Shown here: in pieces, positions 40,218 through 50,444 of the stretch | Numbering within the stretch: the first letter of the stretch is position 1 | Layout of the letters: the number at the start of each line of letters is the position of its first letter | NCBI RefSeq assembly: GCF_023078275.1 | Contig: NC_062978.1 | Span: forward strand, 4,044,585 to 4,108,584 | Direction of reading: 5' to 3' | Length of the DNA stretch: 64,000 nucleotides | Origin: Leguminivora glycinivorella | Taxonomy: Eukaryota > Arthropoda > Insecta > Lepidoptera > Tortricidae | Translations under genes and position numbers: made by a program | Notes under the pieces: generated by a model | What the model was told of the DNA's origin: nothing | The model's database searches: none | What the model saw: only the letters and a program-made list of their open reading frames with translations

Positions 40218-43200
40218 ATGTCTCCACCGACCACTCCTCACGGCAGTGTAGACATAGGAGCGCTTGAAGTTGAATTAAAGCTTAAAGATTTAATAAAACA
40301 GCGCGGTTCAATTAGAGGTAGATTGACACATTTTGAACAATTTATTGCAGAGTTGGAAAGGATAAAAACTGAGCAAATTTCCGAAGCGCAATTTAATGAA
40401 TTGAATTTGCGAAGCGTAAAAATGGAAGCATTGTTCTCTGACTTTGAAAAATGTCAAAGTCAAATAGAGTTATCTTATGCTAGTCCTGATGAACAATTTC
40501 GAGAGAGAGAGAAAACAGAAAGCAGGTTTTATAGTAGTCTTGCCAGTGCTCAGACATTATTAAAATCGCGACCTAAAAATAATGAGGATAAACAAAGTTC
40601 GTACAGTAGTTGCTCGCGTCAGGATAACGTAAACATAAAATTACCTGTTATCAAATTACCGACGTTCGACGGCAATTATTTTTTGTGGTTGGAATTTCGA
40701 GATACGTTTGAGTCGTTAATTGATAATAATGAAACTATCCCTGACATAAACAAATTCCATTATTTGAGATCCTCCTTAGAAGGGAGCGCGGCCCTTGTCA
40801 TCAAGTCTATTGAATTTTCTTCACAAAATTACAAGGTCGCATGGGATTTGTTATGCCAGAGATATAACAATAAGAAAATTCTCATTAATAATCATTTGAA
40901 GGCTCTCTTTAAAATAGAACCCTTAACTAGAGAATCTCATAAATCGTTAAGATACCTAATTGATCTAGTAACAAAAAACTTGAGAGCGCTGACCACGCTC
41001 GGTCAGCCGGTAGACCAATGGGATACGCTCATTATATTCATGGTGTCCAGCAAACTGGACTCGACCACTAGCGGTAAGTGGGAGGAGTACAGAAATAATC
41101 TCTCCGACTTGCCACTCTTGGACGAATTTATCGAGTTTCTTCGCAATCGGGCGGACATTTTAGAAACTACTTTAGCTAACAGACATGACAAAAGCGTTTC
41201 TCATAATCATAAAGACAGTCAACAAAAAAGTGAACATAAGGGCGCATTCACACCTAATGAACATAAAGGCCCATTCACACATAATAAATTTTCAAAAAGC
41301 TTTATTGCATCTAGTACCTCTAAAGCTGCAGTCATATCGTGTCCCATGTGTAGTCAGGGTCATAGAATCATAGACTGTGAGTCATTCAAGTCTTTACCGC
41401 TCGAAAGCAAGTGGAGCGAAGCCTTAAAGTTGAAACTTTGCACCAACTGTTTGCGACGCGGACATGAATCACATAATTGTAGACTAGGAGATTGCAGATT
41501 ATGTCATAAGAAGCATAATACATTACTGCATAAAGAAAATAACGTATCCAAACCCTTGCTTGTGACGACATCCACGGTTGGTACATCAAATGACCTTGAA
41601 GTAGTCAACCAACCGCATAAGGCTTTATCAGTTCGCTCAGGCAAACAGGTTATTCTTGGTACCGCTTTAATAAAGGTATCCAATCCTAACACAAATGCTG
41701 AATACGTAGCGCGGGCTGTCCTTGATGCCGGCAGCCAGTCTTGCTTTATTACTGAAAACCTTAAGAATAAATTAGGATTAGGGAATCCTGAACCCGATTC
41801 TTTAGATATATCGGGTATTAAAAAGATTAAACTTTCAGTATCTGACCAATGCGATGTAAACATCAGCTCTCTTACAAGTCCGTTCCAAGTGAACTTGGAC
41901 TGTTTAGTAATTTCTGAAATTACAGATGAGTTGCCAAATTGGCCTGTAGACATTACTCAACTAGATATTCCCAAAAATATTCAGCTCGCTGATCCTAATT
42001 TCCATCAAGTTTCTGATATCGATGTACTGATAGGTGCTGAAATATTCTATGAACTGTTATTGTTTGAAAAAATATCTTTGGGTAAAAATAAGCCCCTTCT
42101 TGTAAGTACAGAGTTTGGCTGGATCGTAGCAGGTCGTTTGTGGCCAATTAATAATCCTAATTCTAAAGCTTCACAAAAACTTCATTGTTTTTTCACAAAG
42201 GAAATTAGTGAAAAGTTAACCAAGTTCTGGAACCTTGAGGAACTTCCAGCAGCCAAAGCTCCCCTGTCTGCGGACGAGGAGTTTTGTGAAGAGCACTTTA
42301 AAGCTCACACTTACCGTTTACCAGATGGCAGATTTACAGTAAAGATGCCACTGAAAGAAACTCCTGAAAATTCATTAGGCGACTCCTATCGAGGTGCTGC
42401 CAAGCGGTTTTATACTTTAGAAAAGAAATTGAATAGCAATCCTGATTTAAAGAAACAATATAGCGATTTTATACATGAATATGAGTCTTTAGGTCATCTC
42501 ACACGAATCGACAAGCCTAAGTTCGGTTATTATCTAGCACATTTTTGCGTCTTAAGAGAGCAAAGTGAAAGTACCAAATTGAGAGTCGTTTTTGATGGGA
42601 GTATGAAAAGCGCCTCTTTAAAGAGCCTTAACGATATACAATTTGTAGGCCCAGTAGTGCAAGATGATCTTTTTAATATTTTGACTAGATTCCGTCAACA
42701 TAAATACGTTTTTACGGGAGATATAGAGAAATGTTATCGCCAAATCCTAATTGACGATTCCCAAAGACACTTACAGTTAATATTATGGCGCGAAGATAGT
42801 ACGAAGCCTTTAGAAGTGCTTCAACTAAATACAGTCTCCTACGGCACAGCCTCAGCACCGTTCTTAAGCACACGGTGCCTGCTGCAGCTTGCCTTAGAAT
42901 GTCCGGATCCGTTAGTCTCGGAAGTCATTAAAAGTGATTGCTATATGGATGATGTCTTAACAGGTGCAGACAGTAAAGAGACTTTGTCTCACATACTCCA
43001 TGGAGTAGTAGGTACTCTTAATTCAGCATGCTTTCCGGTGCACAAATTCCGTAGCAATTGTCCTGATATATTTGAGGATTCGGCATTATCTGAAAATCTA
43101 AACCTTAGTAAACAGTCCAGTGTTTTAGGTGTGCAGTGGACCCCAGCTACTGACTGTCTTACATTTGCCATAGAACCTATACCTAAAGATCAAACAGTTT

Positions 43201-45599
43201 CTAAGAGAACAATCTTATCTAACACTTGTAAAATATTTGACCCTCTTGGGCTCTTAAGTGCTTGCACTATAACACTAAAAATCTTACTTCAAAAACTGTG
43301 GTCTCTCAAGTTGACATGGGATGAGGAAGTACCCACGGACATAAAGAAGACGTGGCTTAAAGTACATAATGATTTGCATGCTTTACTTTCGGTTTCTGTA
43401 CCTAGACATGTACAATGCTCTGCCCCTGTCAATTGTGAGATCCATTGTTTTGTAGATGCATCTAAAGATGCTTATGCCGCGTGCGTATACGTACGTACCA
43501 CAGATAGTACAGACTTTATAACTGTCAGACTGCTTTGCGCAAAGACCCGAGTCTGTCCCTTGACGCCTCAAACTATACCGAAGCTAGAATTGTCAGCAGC
43601 CTTACTGGGTGCTAGATTAGTTTCGAAGGTCAGCGGAGCTCTCCGTTGCTCCATACACAGAACGGTTTTCTGGTCCGACTCCACCATAGCCCTTGGCTGG
43701 ATAAAAACGAGTCCTAAAATACTTAAAACATTTGTGTGTAATAGAGTGAATGAAATTCGTGAGCTTACCTCTAGAGACTCGTGGCGACACGTGCCCACTG
43801 ATAAAAATCCCGCTGACCTCGCCTCGAGAGGAGTAGCTCCAAGTCTCCTTGTCGAGTCTTCTTTGTGGTGGGAAGGTCCAGCTTTCCTGAAACATGTAGA
43901 ATCCGAATGGCCTCAAAACCCCACCGCTGAGACTGTTTTACCTGAAATAAAAGTCTTACAATCAAACATAAATCATAACAATGAAACTAATAATTTAATT
44001 GACATAACAAGATACTCAAGTTCATTACGCTTAAAAAGAATAATTGGCTATGTACACAGATTCATAAGTAATTGCAAAATCAAAGAAAAACATAATCGAT
44101 CATCTGGGCCCCTTAAAGAAAATGAGCTCAGTTCAGCCTTAACTTACCTTATAAAAATAGCTCAGTCAGAGTCATTTAAAAATGAAATAAAACTAATAAA
44201 TAATCATAAAAAACTTACCTCATCCCATATGTTACAGCTGTCCCCGTTTCTTGATGACGTCGGCGTACTGAGAGTAGGTGGTCGGCTTGATAATAGTGAT
44301 TATAGCTATGATAAAAAGCATCCAGTGTTACTACACGCTAAACATTACTTAACTAAATTGTTGATGCGAGCCGAGCATCTACGCATGAAGCATGCGGGCC
44401 CTCAGCTACTTCTGGCAAGCTTCAAAGACCAGTATTGGCCCCTTGGGGGTAGAAAGTTGGCACAAAGCATATACCATCGCTGCGTAATTTGCACTCGTCT
44501 TAGAGCCAAAGCCATGGAGCCGCTGATGGGCCACCTGCCAGCTAGTAGAATCACTCCTAACTATCCCTTTGTTATAACGGGTACAGATTTCTGCGGTCCC
44601 TTTTCCATTTCAAGCAAAATAGGACGCGGAAACAGAATTAGCAAATGCTACATTTGTATATTTATTTGCTTTTGGACTAAGGCAGTCCATTTAGAAACCG
44701 TTAGTGACCTTAGTGCTCAAGCATTCATTTCTTGCCTTCGCAGATTCATTTCGCGTAGAGGAAGACCTAGTCAAATTTATTGTGATAACGGTACCAATTT
44801 TGTGGGTGCAAACAATGAACTAGGACGAGCATTACAGGCAGGCATGAGGTCCATATATAATTATACAGCCGAAGAGCGCATTCAGTTCATATTTAACCCC
44901 CCTTACTCCCCTACCTTCGGTGGATTGTGGGAATCAAATATTAAATGTTTAAAATATCATTTAAAAAGAACAATAGGTAACTCTAGCTTAACGTTTGTGG
45001 AGTTTAGTACCCTTTGTACGGAAGTCGAAGCGGTCCTCAACTCCCGACCCCTCACTCCTCTTACATGTAACCCCAGCGACCTTTCTCCCCTCTCCCCAGG
45101 GCACTTCCTCATCGGCCGGCCCCTGACTTCGCTGGCGTCCCCTCCTGCTGCAGCCGGAAAGGGCATAAAGACGCGCTATCAGCTGATCGAGTCGCTGCGT
45201 GACGGTTTCGCTAAGAGGTGGAAGAACGAGTACCTCTCAGAGCTACAGAAACGCACAAAATGGAGACATCCCTACAGACCTCTTCATGAAGGTGCAATGG
45301 TAGTGTTTAAGGATGATAACCTACCTCCTACCAGATGGAAACTTGCTCGTGTTCATCAATTATACTACGGCAAGGACGGAATCGCCAGGGTGGGCGATTT
45401 TAGAACTATTCGAGGAATAGAACGAAGGGCACTGAACAAGGTGTGCCCTCTCCCCGTCGACGATGATGACATGTTGGAGGAAACTTCAGCGCCGATCGAC
45501 CCTTCAGCTCCCTCCAACGGGCCCCCAGCATGTCTACGACAACAGGTTCCTGCGCGGGGCGCGGGCGCCGGGGGCATGAGCCCCACCACCGACCATTAG
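40218..45599 (+). CDS. BEL/Pao Gag-Pol polyprotein
   Basis: 1793 codons, one frame. Gag: an N-terminal helical region and a capsid-like part (LPTFDGNYFLWLEFRDTF), then zinc knuckles near residues 375-430 (CPMCSQGHRIIDC; CTNCLRRGHESHNC). Aspartic protease around 500 (VLDAGSQSCF). Reverse transcriptase 780-1000 with VVFDGSMKS and YMDD (about 909). RNase H from about 1077 (FVDASKDAYAA). Integrase: HHCC zinc domain 1372-1430 and a DDE core with GTDFCGP (about 1454), YCDNGTNF (about 1522) and GGLWESNIK (about 1567). A chromatin-binding-like C-terminal domain (RWKNEYLSELQ, RVHQLYYGKDG) follows. There is no env. The stop lies inside the 3' LTR, so the last 23 residues are LTR-encoded. All catalytic motifs are present. 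Confidence 0.95.
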   Translation: MSPPTTPHGSVDIGALEVELKLKDLIKQRGSIRGRLTHFEQFIAELERIKTEQISEAQFNELNLRSVKMEALFSDFEKCQSQIELSYASPDEQFREREKTESRFYSSLASAQTLLKSRPKNNEDKQSSYSSCSRQDNVNIKLPVIKLPTFDGNYFLWLEFRDTFESLIDNNETIPDINKFHYLRSSLEGSAALVIKSIEFSSQNYKVAWDLLCQRYNNKKILINNHLKALFKIEPLTRESHKSLRYLIDLVTKNLRALTTLGQPVDQWDTLIIFMVSSKLDSTTSGKWEEYRNNLSDLPLLDEFIEFLRNRADILETTLANRHDKSVSHNHKDSQQKSEHKGAFTPNEHKGPFTHNKFSKSFIASSTSKAAVISCPMCSQGHRIIDCESFKSLPLESKWSEALKLKLCTNCLRRGHESHNCRLGDCRLCHKKHNTLLHKENNVSKPLLVTTSTVGTSNDLEVVNQPHKALSVRSGKQVILGTALIKVSNPNTNAEYVARAVLDAGSQSCFITENLKNKLGLGNPEPDSLDISGIKKIKLSVSDQCDVNISSLTSPFQVNLDCLVISEITDELPNWPVDITQLDIPKNIQLADPNFHQVSDIDVLIGAEIFYELLLFEKISLGKNKPLLVSTEFGWIVAGRLWPINNPNSKASQKLHCFFTKEISEKLTKFWNLEELPAAKAPLSADEEFCEEHFKAHTYRLPDGRFTVKMPLKETPENSLGDSYRGAAKRFYTLEKKLNSNPDLKKQYSDFIHEYESLGHLTRIDKPKFGYYLAHFCVLREQSESTKLRVVFDGSMKSASLKSLNDIQFVGPVVQDDLFNILTRFRQHKYVFTGDIEKCYRQILIDDSQRHLQLILWREDSTKPLEVLQLNTVSYGTASAPFLSTRCLLQLALECPDPLVSEVIKSDCYMDDVLTGADSKETLSHILHGVVGTLNSACFPVHKFRSNCPDIFEDSALSENLNLSKQSSVLGVQWTPATDCLTFAIEPIPKDQTVSKRTILSNTCKIFDPLGLLSACTITLKILLQKLWSLKLTWDEEVPTDIKKTWLKVHNDLHALLSVSVPRHVQCSAPVNCEIHCFVDASKDAYAACVYVRTTDSTDFITVRLLCAKTRVCPLTPQTIPKLELSAALLGARLVSKVSGALRCSIHRTVFWSDSTIALGWIKTSPKILKTFVCNRVNEIRELTSRDSWRHVPTDKNPADLASRGVAPSLLVESSLWWEGPAFLKHVESEWPQNPTAETVLPEIKVLQSNINHNNETNNLIDITRYSSSLRLKRIIGYVHRFISNCKIKEKHNRSSGPLKENELSSALTYLIKIAQSESFKNEIKLINNHKKLTSSHMLQLSPFLDDVGVLRVGGRLDNSDYSYDKKHPVLLHAKHYLTKLLMRAEHLRMKHAGPQLLLASFKDQYWPLGGRKLAQSIYHRCVICTRLRAKAMEPLMGHLPASRITPNYPFVITGTDFCGPFSISSKIGRGNRISKCYICIFICFWTKAVHLETVSDLSAQAFISCLRRFISRRGRPSQIYCDNGTNFVGANNELGRALQAGMRSIYNYTAEERIQFIFNPPYSPTFGGLWESNIKCLKYHLKRTIGNSSLTFVEFSTLCTEVEAVLNSRPLTPLTCNPSDLSPLSPGHFLIGRPLTSLASPPAAAGKGIKTRYQLIESLRDGFAKRWKNEYLSELQKRTKWRHPYRPLHEGAMVVFKDDNLPPTRWKLARVHQLYYGKDGIARVGDFRTIRGIERRALNKVCPLPVDDDDMLEETSAPIDPSAPSNGPPACLRQQVPARGAGAGGMSPTTDH

Positions 45600-45723
45600 C
45601 TCCAGCGGCTGCCATAGCGCCGCACGCGTCTTATCTTACTTAAATCTCTTTTTGTATCATTTTTGGATATTATATCCTTATACCTAAACTTCATGAGTTT
45701 TACTTGCACCTTAATCGCCTGCA
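45531..45723 (+). repeat. 3' LTR of BEL/Pao element
   Basis: 193 bp, identical to the 5' LTR except one base. It carries the gag-pol stop codon at 45597-45599. Confidence 0.9.
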
Positions 45724-46027
45724 GAAAAATATTAATATTATCAAAAATCGATCTTAGTAAACCCTTATTTATTTTTTAATACCTATCCAACAATATATCA
45801 CATGATGGGGTTGGAATGAAAAAAAATATCAGCGCCCACTTTATATGTAGGGGGGGTACCCCAATAAAACATTTTTTTCCTTTTTTTATTTTTGCACTTT
45901 GTTGGCGTGATTGATATACATATTGGTACCAAATTTCAGCTTTCTAGTGCTAACGGTTACTGAGATTATCCGCGGACGGACGGAGGACGGACGGACAGAC
46001 AGACATGGCGAAACTATAAGGGTTCCT
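45724..46027 (+). repeat. GTCC-tract repeat, 5'-truncated, joined to the BEL LTR
   Basis: Begins mid-element at GAAAAATATTAATATTATCA and runs to CTACGGAACCCTAAAA; the first half, as seen at 50445, is absent. The cut coincides exactly with the LTR end. Confidence 0.88.
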
Positions 46028-46042
46028 AGTGACTACGGAACC

Positions 46043-46259
46043 CTAAAAACGACGAAGACGAGCCACTGTCATTTTACTACATGATAACGCTCGACATCAT
46101 GTCGCATCTACCGTTCGCCAACAGCTGCAGAACTTGGGCTGGGAGACGATACCCCACCCACCTTATTCTCCAGACCTCGCACCATCAGACTTTCATTTGT
46201 TTAGAGCCCTGAAACGACATTTGCGGATAGATGCTAATGGTGATTACATCATCGACTAA
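46043..46259 (+). pseudogene. Mariner transposase, C-terminal part with D34D
   Basis: Reads VILLHDNARHHVASTVRQQL, then HPPYSPDLAPSDFHLF: the second and third catalytic Asp are 34 residues apart, the mariner D,D34D signature. After KRHL it jumps to IDANGDYIID and stops, so there is also a C-terminal deletion. Together with the N-terminal piece at 38704, roughly the middle 140 residues are missing. Confidence 0.9.
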
Positions 46260-46432
46260 GCTTTTTGTATTGTAATAATAATAAAAAATATAAAACATAA
46301 ACCAAGTGTCTCATTACTTCTGTGCCAACCCAATACTTTTTATTGTCACATGGGTTTTCTCCAGTGGGTGTCGTAGAAATCTGTGGGAAATGGGCAAATA
46401 TATAAATATTGTAATTTTGAAATACTCCCACT

Positions 46433-46502
46433 AAGGGCCCCCCACATCTAGCGTCTCGCGAGCGTAGCCTCGGGCCAACAGTAACATACAGTACAATTGC
46501 TG
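46433..46502. repeat. Half of a CCACATCTAGCGTC MITE
   Basis: GGGCCCCCCACATCTAGCGT matches the left end of 34902-35061; there is no partner arm downstream. Confidence 0.55.
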
Positions 46503-46555
46503 GCATCCTGTCACCGCAATATCACAATTTTGTTTTCTTTTAACCCCTTCATTTT

Positions 46556-46645
46556 TAAGAATGACACTGAAACTTGAGCAGTTTCATGTACTCTGTCTAC
46601 CCCGTTTGGAATTTAATACAGGCATAAATTTATGTATGTTTGTGT
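46556..46645 (-). mobile_element. Fragment of the SINE-like retroposon
   Basis: Minus-strand match to 23950-24040: plus strand AAGAATGACACTGAAACTTG, TCATGTACTCTGTCTACCCC and ATACAGGCATAAATTTATG. Confidence 0.6.
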
Positions 46646-48257
46646 ACTTAAACGCGAGCGGTTTAAAAACACACTGGCATTGCGGATACCTACTTATTTA
46701 ATGAGGTCATGGCAAAATTTGCCTAGTATGTAAATATGTTGGACTATATATAAGAATATATTGCAATACATAACTGTAAATTTCCATCTGAAAATCGGCG
46801 TGAAATAAAAATCGAATCCATGTTAGTTTCACCAAAAAACTGAGCGTGAATATTTTTGATGCTCGATTTTCGTGACACGGCGCCTGGTCGTTGGAAACCT
46901 GATTTTTTCACGTGGGTATTATACGAGATAAAGTAATAAAAGTATGCAAATGTAAATCAATACGTTTGATTTATAACAGGACAATTCCACATCATATTAC
47001 CCTGTTATTACAAATTACATTAACTCAATTTAAAATAATGTAAATAACCACAATTTATTGAAAACACGTCGTCAAAAACTACGAGTATTTTGGCCATTGT
47101 ACCGTAAGAGGATTTTATATAATGTATTATTCACTTTGCACAGCTCGCCCACATGAAAAGGTCTATTTACATTCGAAAATTTCATTGTGGAACTGACTAA
47201 AATAGTTTACCCACCTGTCAAACAAACCCAGACATTATAAACATGAGCCCGCATTATTTAAAGTTTATCGCATAAAAGCCCGACTCATGCTCAAATCCCA
47301 GCTGACAGGCTCAGAGGGCCTACCAGGGGCCACGTGATGTCTTGCCTCTTGTGCAAATTCGTATGTAAATATGATATAGACGGACGTCGCTCGCGGTAGG
47401 ACCACAGAGCTAGGCAGCCCGAAAAGAGGGATATCTATCCACCCAATTAAAAGTCATATTCCCCATTCCATTATACCGCGACAGGTGAATCGGGATAAAC
47501 ATCAGCGCGTTTAATAAGAGCGATCTGCACAAACAAGTTTGAAAGTGGCCCGGCCGGGTATGAATGACATCTCTTTGAAGATAAAGACGCGAGATAATTT
47601 TGCAATTTTCGTGGCGAGGCCGAGGTTCCCGTGTACTTGCCTGTCATGTTACTCAAATTAACTTTTGATGATGCCAACAACTTTCATGTCTGTGGTGACG
47701 AGAATTTGGTAAAACTTTAATGACGGAGTATTGGATAATTGGAGGACTTTTCAACAGTCACGAATAAATTCTCACTGCAATTTTGGAATCAAATCAAATT
47801 TTATAGTTTAGTTACTTTTTTCTTATTAAAAACTGAAAAAGATACACAATAATTTATACAAAAGTAGCCAATATAACTACTTAAAACCAAATTGTTCCCT
47901 AAAAATTATTAGTATCCAATGTAATATAAGTAGGTATGTTTATTTGTAGATCAACATGTGTTAAGTTTATTACCTATTTGAAAAGCCTTTAGCTGTAAAA
48001 AAAAAGTATACAATGGCAGTAGTTGTTTAAAATTAATATAGGTAGTTGCGACGCCATACTTAAATTTGTTACAATCAAGTCACGCCCGTTCACGGTCGGC
48101 GGAGGCTGTACAAATGCGGGCAATTTACAGAGTTCAATATAAATAGAGGCACTAACTCCAGACTTGAGTATTAATTGAATAGATACGCTCGCAGTCCGCT
48201 TCAATCCTACCTTAATCACACTTGAAAAGGCCTCGTGGAGACGTGGCGAGGCCCCGG
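46646..48257. other. Apparently unique sequence
   Basis: No arms, tails or domains matching the repeats elsewhere in the window. 47280-47700 is relatively GC-rich (GGCTCAGAGGGCCTACCAGG; GCCACGTGATG contains a CACGTG E-box), and 48040-48250 likewise. It could be host intergenic or intronic sequence. Short frames (for example 47471-47680 minus) show nothing recognisable. Confidence 0.35.
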
Positions 48258-48309
48258 TCTAACAAGCGCGCTTATTAACACCGTATCGCACTTTGATCCA
48301 ATCTGCGAC
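48258..48309 (+). repeat. Local duplication, copy 1
   Basis: TCTAACAAGCGCGCTTATTA and CGTATCGCACTTTGATCCAA recur at 48812-48866 about 555 bases downstream; flanking GTTTATATAGAGTAAC-type sequence is also shared, so the unit was larger. Confidence 0.8.
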
Positions 48310-48442
48310 TTAGGGCCAGTTGCATCAACCACCTTTGACAGACACATCATCGTCACGTATCAGACGTCTATGGAACTTACCATACAATAAAATTTAACGA
48401 ACGATTTAACGGTGACAGACGGTTTGATGCAACCGGCCCTAA
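48310..48442. mobile_element. Foldback MITE, TTAGGGCC(A/G)GTTGCATCAA ends
   Basis: Ends TTAGGGCCAGTTGCATCAA and TTGATGCAACCGGCCCTAA. It sits in copy 1 of the local duplication and is absent from copy 2, so it came later or was lost there. Confidence 0.85.
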
Positions 48443-48539
48443 GTGTCTGTGTTTATATAGAGTAACTATCTTACTATCCGGATCGGGCATATATATCGGA
48501 TATGGGCATTTTCAAAAATTGGGACCCAAAATTTGTGAA

Positions 48540-48703
48540 AGTTGTTAACAAAAATTAACTCGATGTCAGTTTTGTGACGACAATTAAGCATGAATTACAT
48601 AAACTTTAAGCTATAATCACATGAAAAAAGTTGGTTTTTAGACAAATTTTATTCTTAGTTTTCGTCACAAAACTGACATCGAGTTAATTTTTGTTAACAA
48701 CTG
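48540..48703. mobile_element. Foldback MITE, GTTGTTAACAAAAATTAACT arms
   Basis: Nearly perfect arms of about 40 bp (GTTGTTAACAAAAATTAACT then CGATGTCAGTTTTGTGACG) around a loop of about 75 bases. Confidence 0.9.
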
Positions 48704-48811
48704 TCTGCGACTTAATGTCTGTGTAACTATCCACGTACGGCGTGGTTCGAAATTATCGCATATGTCAGTGATAAGAGTGACGTTTTTGATAAGGTCTCGT
48801 GGCCAGGCATC

Positions 48812-48866
48812 AGTCTAACAAGCGCGCTTATTAACACCGTATCGCACTTTGATCCAATCTGCAATT
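48812..48866 (+). repeat. Local duplication, copy 2
   Basis: Copy of 48258-48309, then TTTATAGAGTAACCTATCC, which parallels the sequence after the MITE in copy 1. Confidence 0.8.
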
Positions 48867-48922
48867 TAGCGCGTGTGCTTATATGTTTATAGAGTAACCT
48901 ATCCATATACATATGTACAGTC

Positions 48923-49047
48923 ACGGACTTTAATTGTTGATCCATTTCTAGCTCATTTTACACTGGAACGTCAGAGCTTGACTACGCTTAACTGTGAGAT
49001 GTCCAGTATAAAATAAGCTAGCAGTGGATCAACAATTAAAGTCCGTG
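48923..49047. mobile_element. Foldback MITE, CACGGACTTTAATTGTTGAT arms
   Basis: CACGGACTTTAATTGTTGAT and its exact inverse at the right end; inner TTTACACTGGA/TCCAGTATAAA. The third foldback element within 740 bases. Confidence 0.9.
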
Positions 49048-50189
49048 ATACATACATCGCGTTTTAAACTTTATTTATTTTATAAGAATATTCATACGGT
49101 CCCTCTGACGCGACAAACACGGAAGTGCAGTTCCACGTAACTGTAATGTAAGCGACCACTTCATTGCAGATTTATTTATTTACTAGCTTATGCCTGCGGC
49201 TTCGCCCGCGTACTAAAAGTATTGTTCTTATTCAAACATATATTTTTCAGGAGAAGCAAAAAACAACTTTTTTTTAGAAAAATGTTTATATCTTTTTTGT
49301 TTTTTGACCTATATTTGTGACGTATATAGAAAAATATGCAGATTTTTAGTATCCTTCACCTAGTGTAGCAACCGTAGTGATAAACTAAACGGTTTAGAAG
49401 TTAGATGGTTGTAAAGGACACGTCAAAATGCTATGGACGTCCTTTACACCCACGATTTTTTTGAACAATTAGAAAATTACGATTTTCATTTGGATCCGTA
49501 GGTTTCTATGTAGGTAAATTTGTCTGCGATTATACATAATTACTATTGTTTTCTTAATTTATCTCTAGATTATCTTATTTCTAATCCTTAGACATATTGA
49601 TACTTAAATTTGCATCATAAATAAATTAACATGATATAGCCAATGATCTTTCTCTTGGTCACCTTTACGACAATTGATACCCGGAATCCGTAAAGGAAAA
49701 ACAAAAAAACGTTATTCCACGCACCCAGCTTTTATTATTTCACCTGCGTCATCACCGCGGTATCATTTTATTACATCCGTGTAAAATCAAACGGCATACA
49801 CCGTGTCTCGTATCAAAAGCAATTACATTCTCCATAAGTGTTCGTTCACATTTGCAATTAGCGAGTGGACCAAAAACGTGCAAATCGTTAACTGCCGCCG
49901 CCGAGCGGCGTGTCTTTGCATATTCATAGCCTACTTAAAATATTTTAATACGGATCGTCCTTACACACACATTCACTGTTTTCTACTAATGTTCAGTTCG
50001 TTTGGTAATGAGTAAAAGATTACGGTGATAGTCATGCGAAGGTTTTCTTTTTTTTTAAAGATTTGATTCATTTTATATTTTTAATTATAAGTAAATATGT
50101 AACACACATACATCACATCAGACACATGCTATGTCATTGTTGTATATTTGAATAGTTGGTATACCGCGTAGTGTTATGAATTATGAAAC
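49048..50189. other. Unassigned stretch
   Basis: 49185-49215 (AGCTTATGCCTGCGGCTTCG) matches the start of LINE-derived repeat D but is not followed by the rest of it. Otherwise A/T-rich with no domain. Confidence 0.3.
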
Positions 50190-50380
50190 TAAAGTGAAGA
50201 ATATTTCGACGCAGTTGTATGCATCATGATCACAGTCTATCTATCCCGGTTAATATTGTTACGATATTTTTAATTGGGGGGTTATTAAGCTAGCAAACAA
50301 GATTTAAAAAAATTTAAACAACTGCTTAAGGGCACATTAATTCTAAATAATGAAACTAACCGTGAATCATTTAAAATTCA
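50190..50380. mobile_element. Penelope-like element remnants
   Basis: ATTTCGACGCAGTTGTATGC and CATCATGATCACAGTCTATC match the pLTR-like region at 13771 and 29067; AACCGTGAATCATTTAAAA near 50360 matches its outer flank in the opposite orientation. Degraded foldback derivative. Confidence 0.6.
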
Positions 50381-50444
50381 TACATTTCTTGTTTTATGAA
50401 ACCCTATACTAACCCCAATGATTATGCGATCATAATAAAAAAAA

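Larger units (their letters stand above)
38975..45723 (+). mobile_element. BEL/Pao LTR retrotransposon, apparently intact
   Basis: Two 193-bp LTRs bracket a leader, primer-binding site and one uninterrupted gag-pol frame. The LTRs differ at one site (39139 T, 45695 G), so the copy is young. The flanks do not match: AGCAG on the left, GAAAA on the right. The left flank is mariner transposase; the right flank is the middle of a GTCC repeat. I infer recombination between two BEL insertions rather than a simple one. No clear polypurine tract is visible just before the 3' LTR (the sequence there is GGGCCCCCAGCA). Confidence 0.92.
36009..46333 (+). mobile_element. Mariner element expanded to 10.3 kb by nested insertions
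   Basis: Starts TTGGGTTGGCACAAAAGTAA and ends with the inverse-like TTACTTCTGTGCCAACCCAA; the TA at 36007-36008 and 46334-46335 is the target duplication. The element's own sequence is limited to 36009-36095, 38623-38974 and 46028-46333. Between them sit the tRNA-cassette array, the BEL/Pao retrotransposon and a truncated GTCC repeat. The transposase is broken and internally deleted. Confidence 0.92.
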
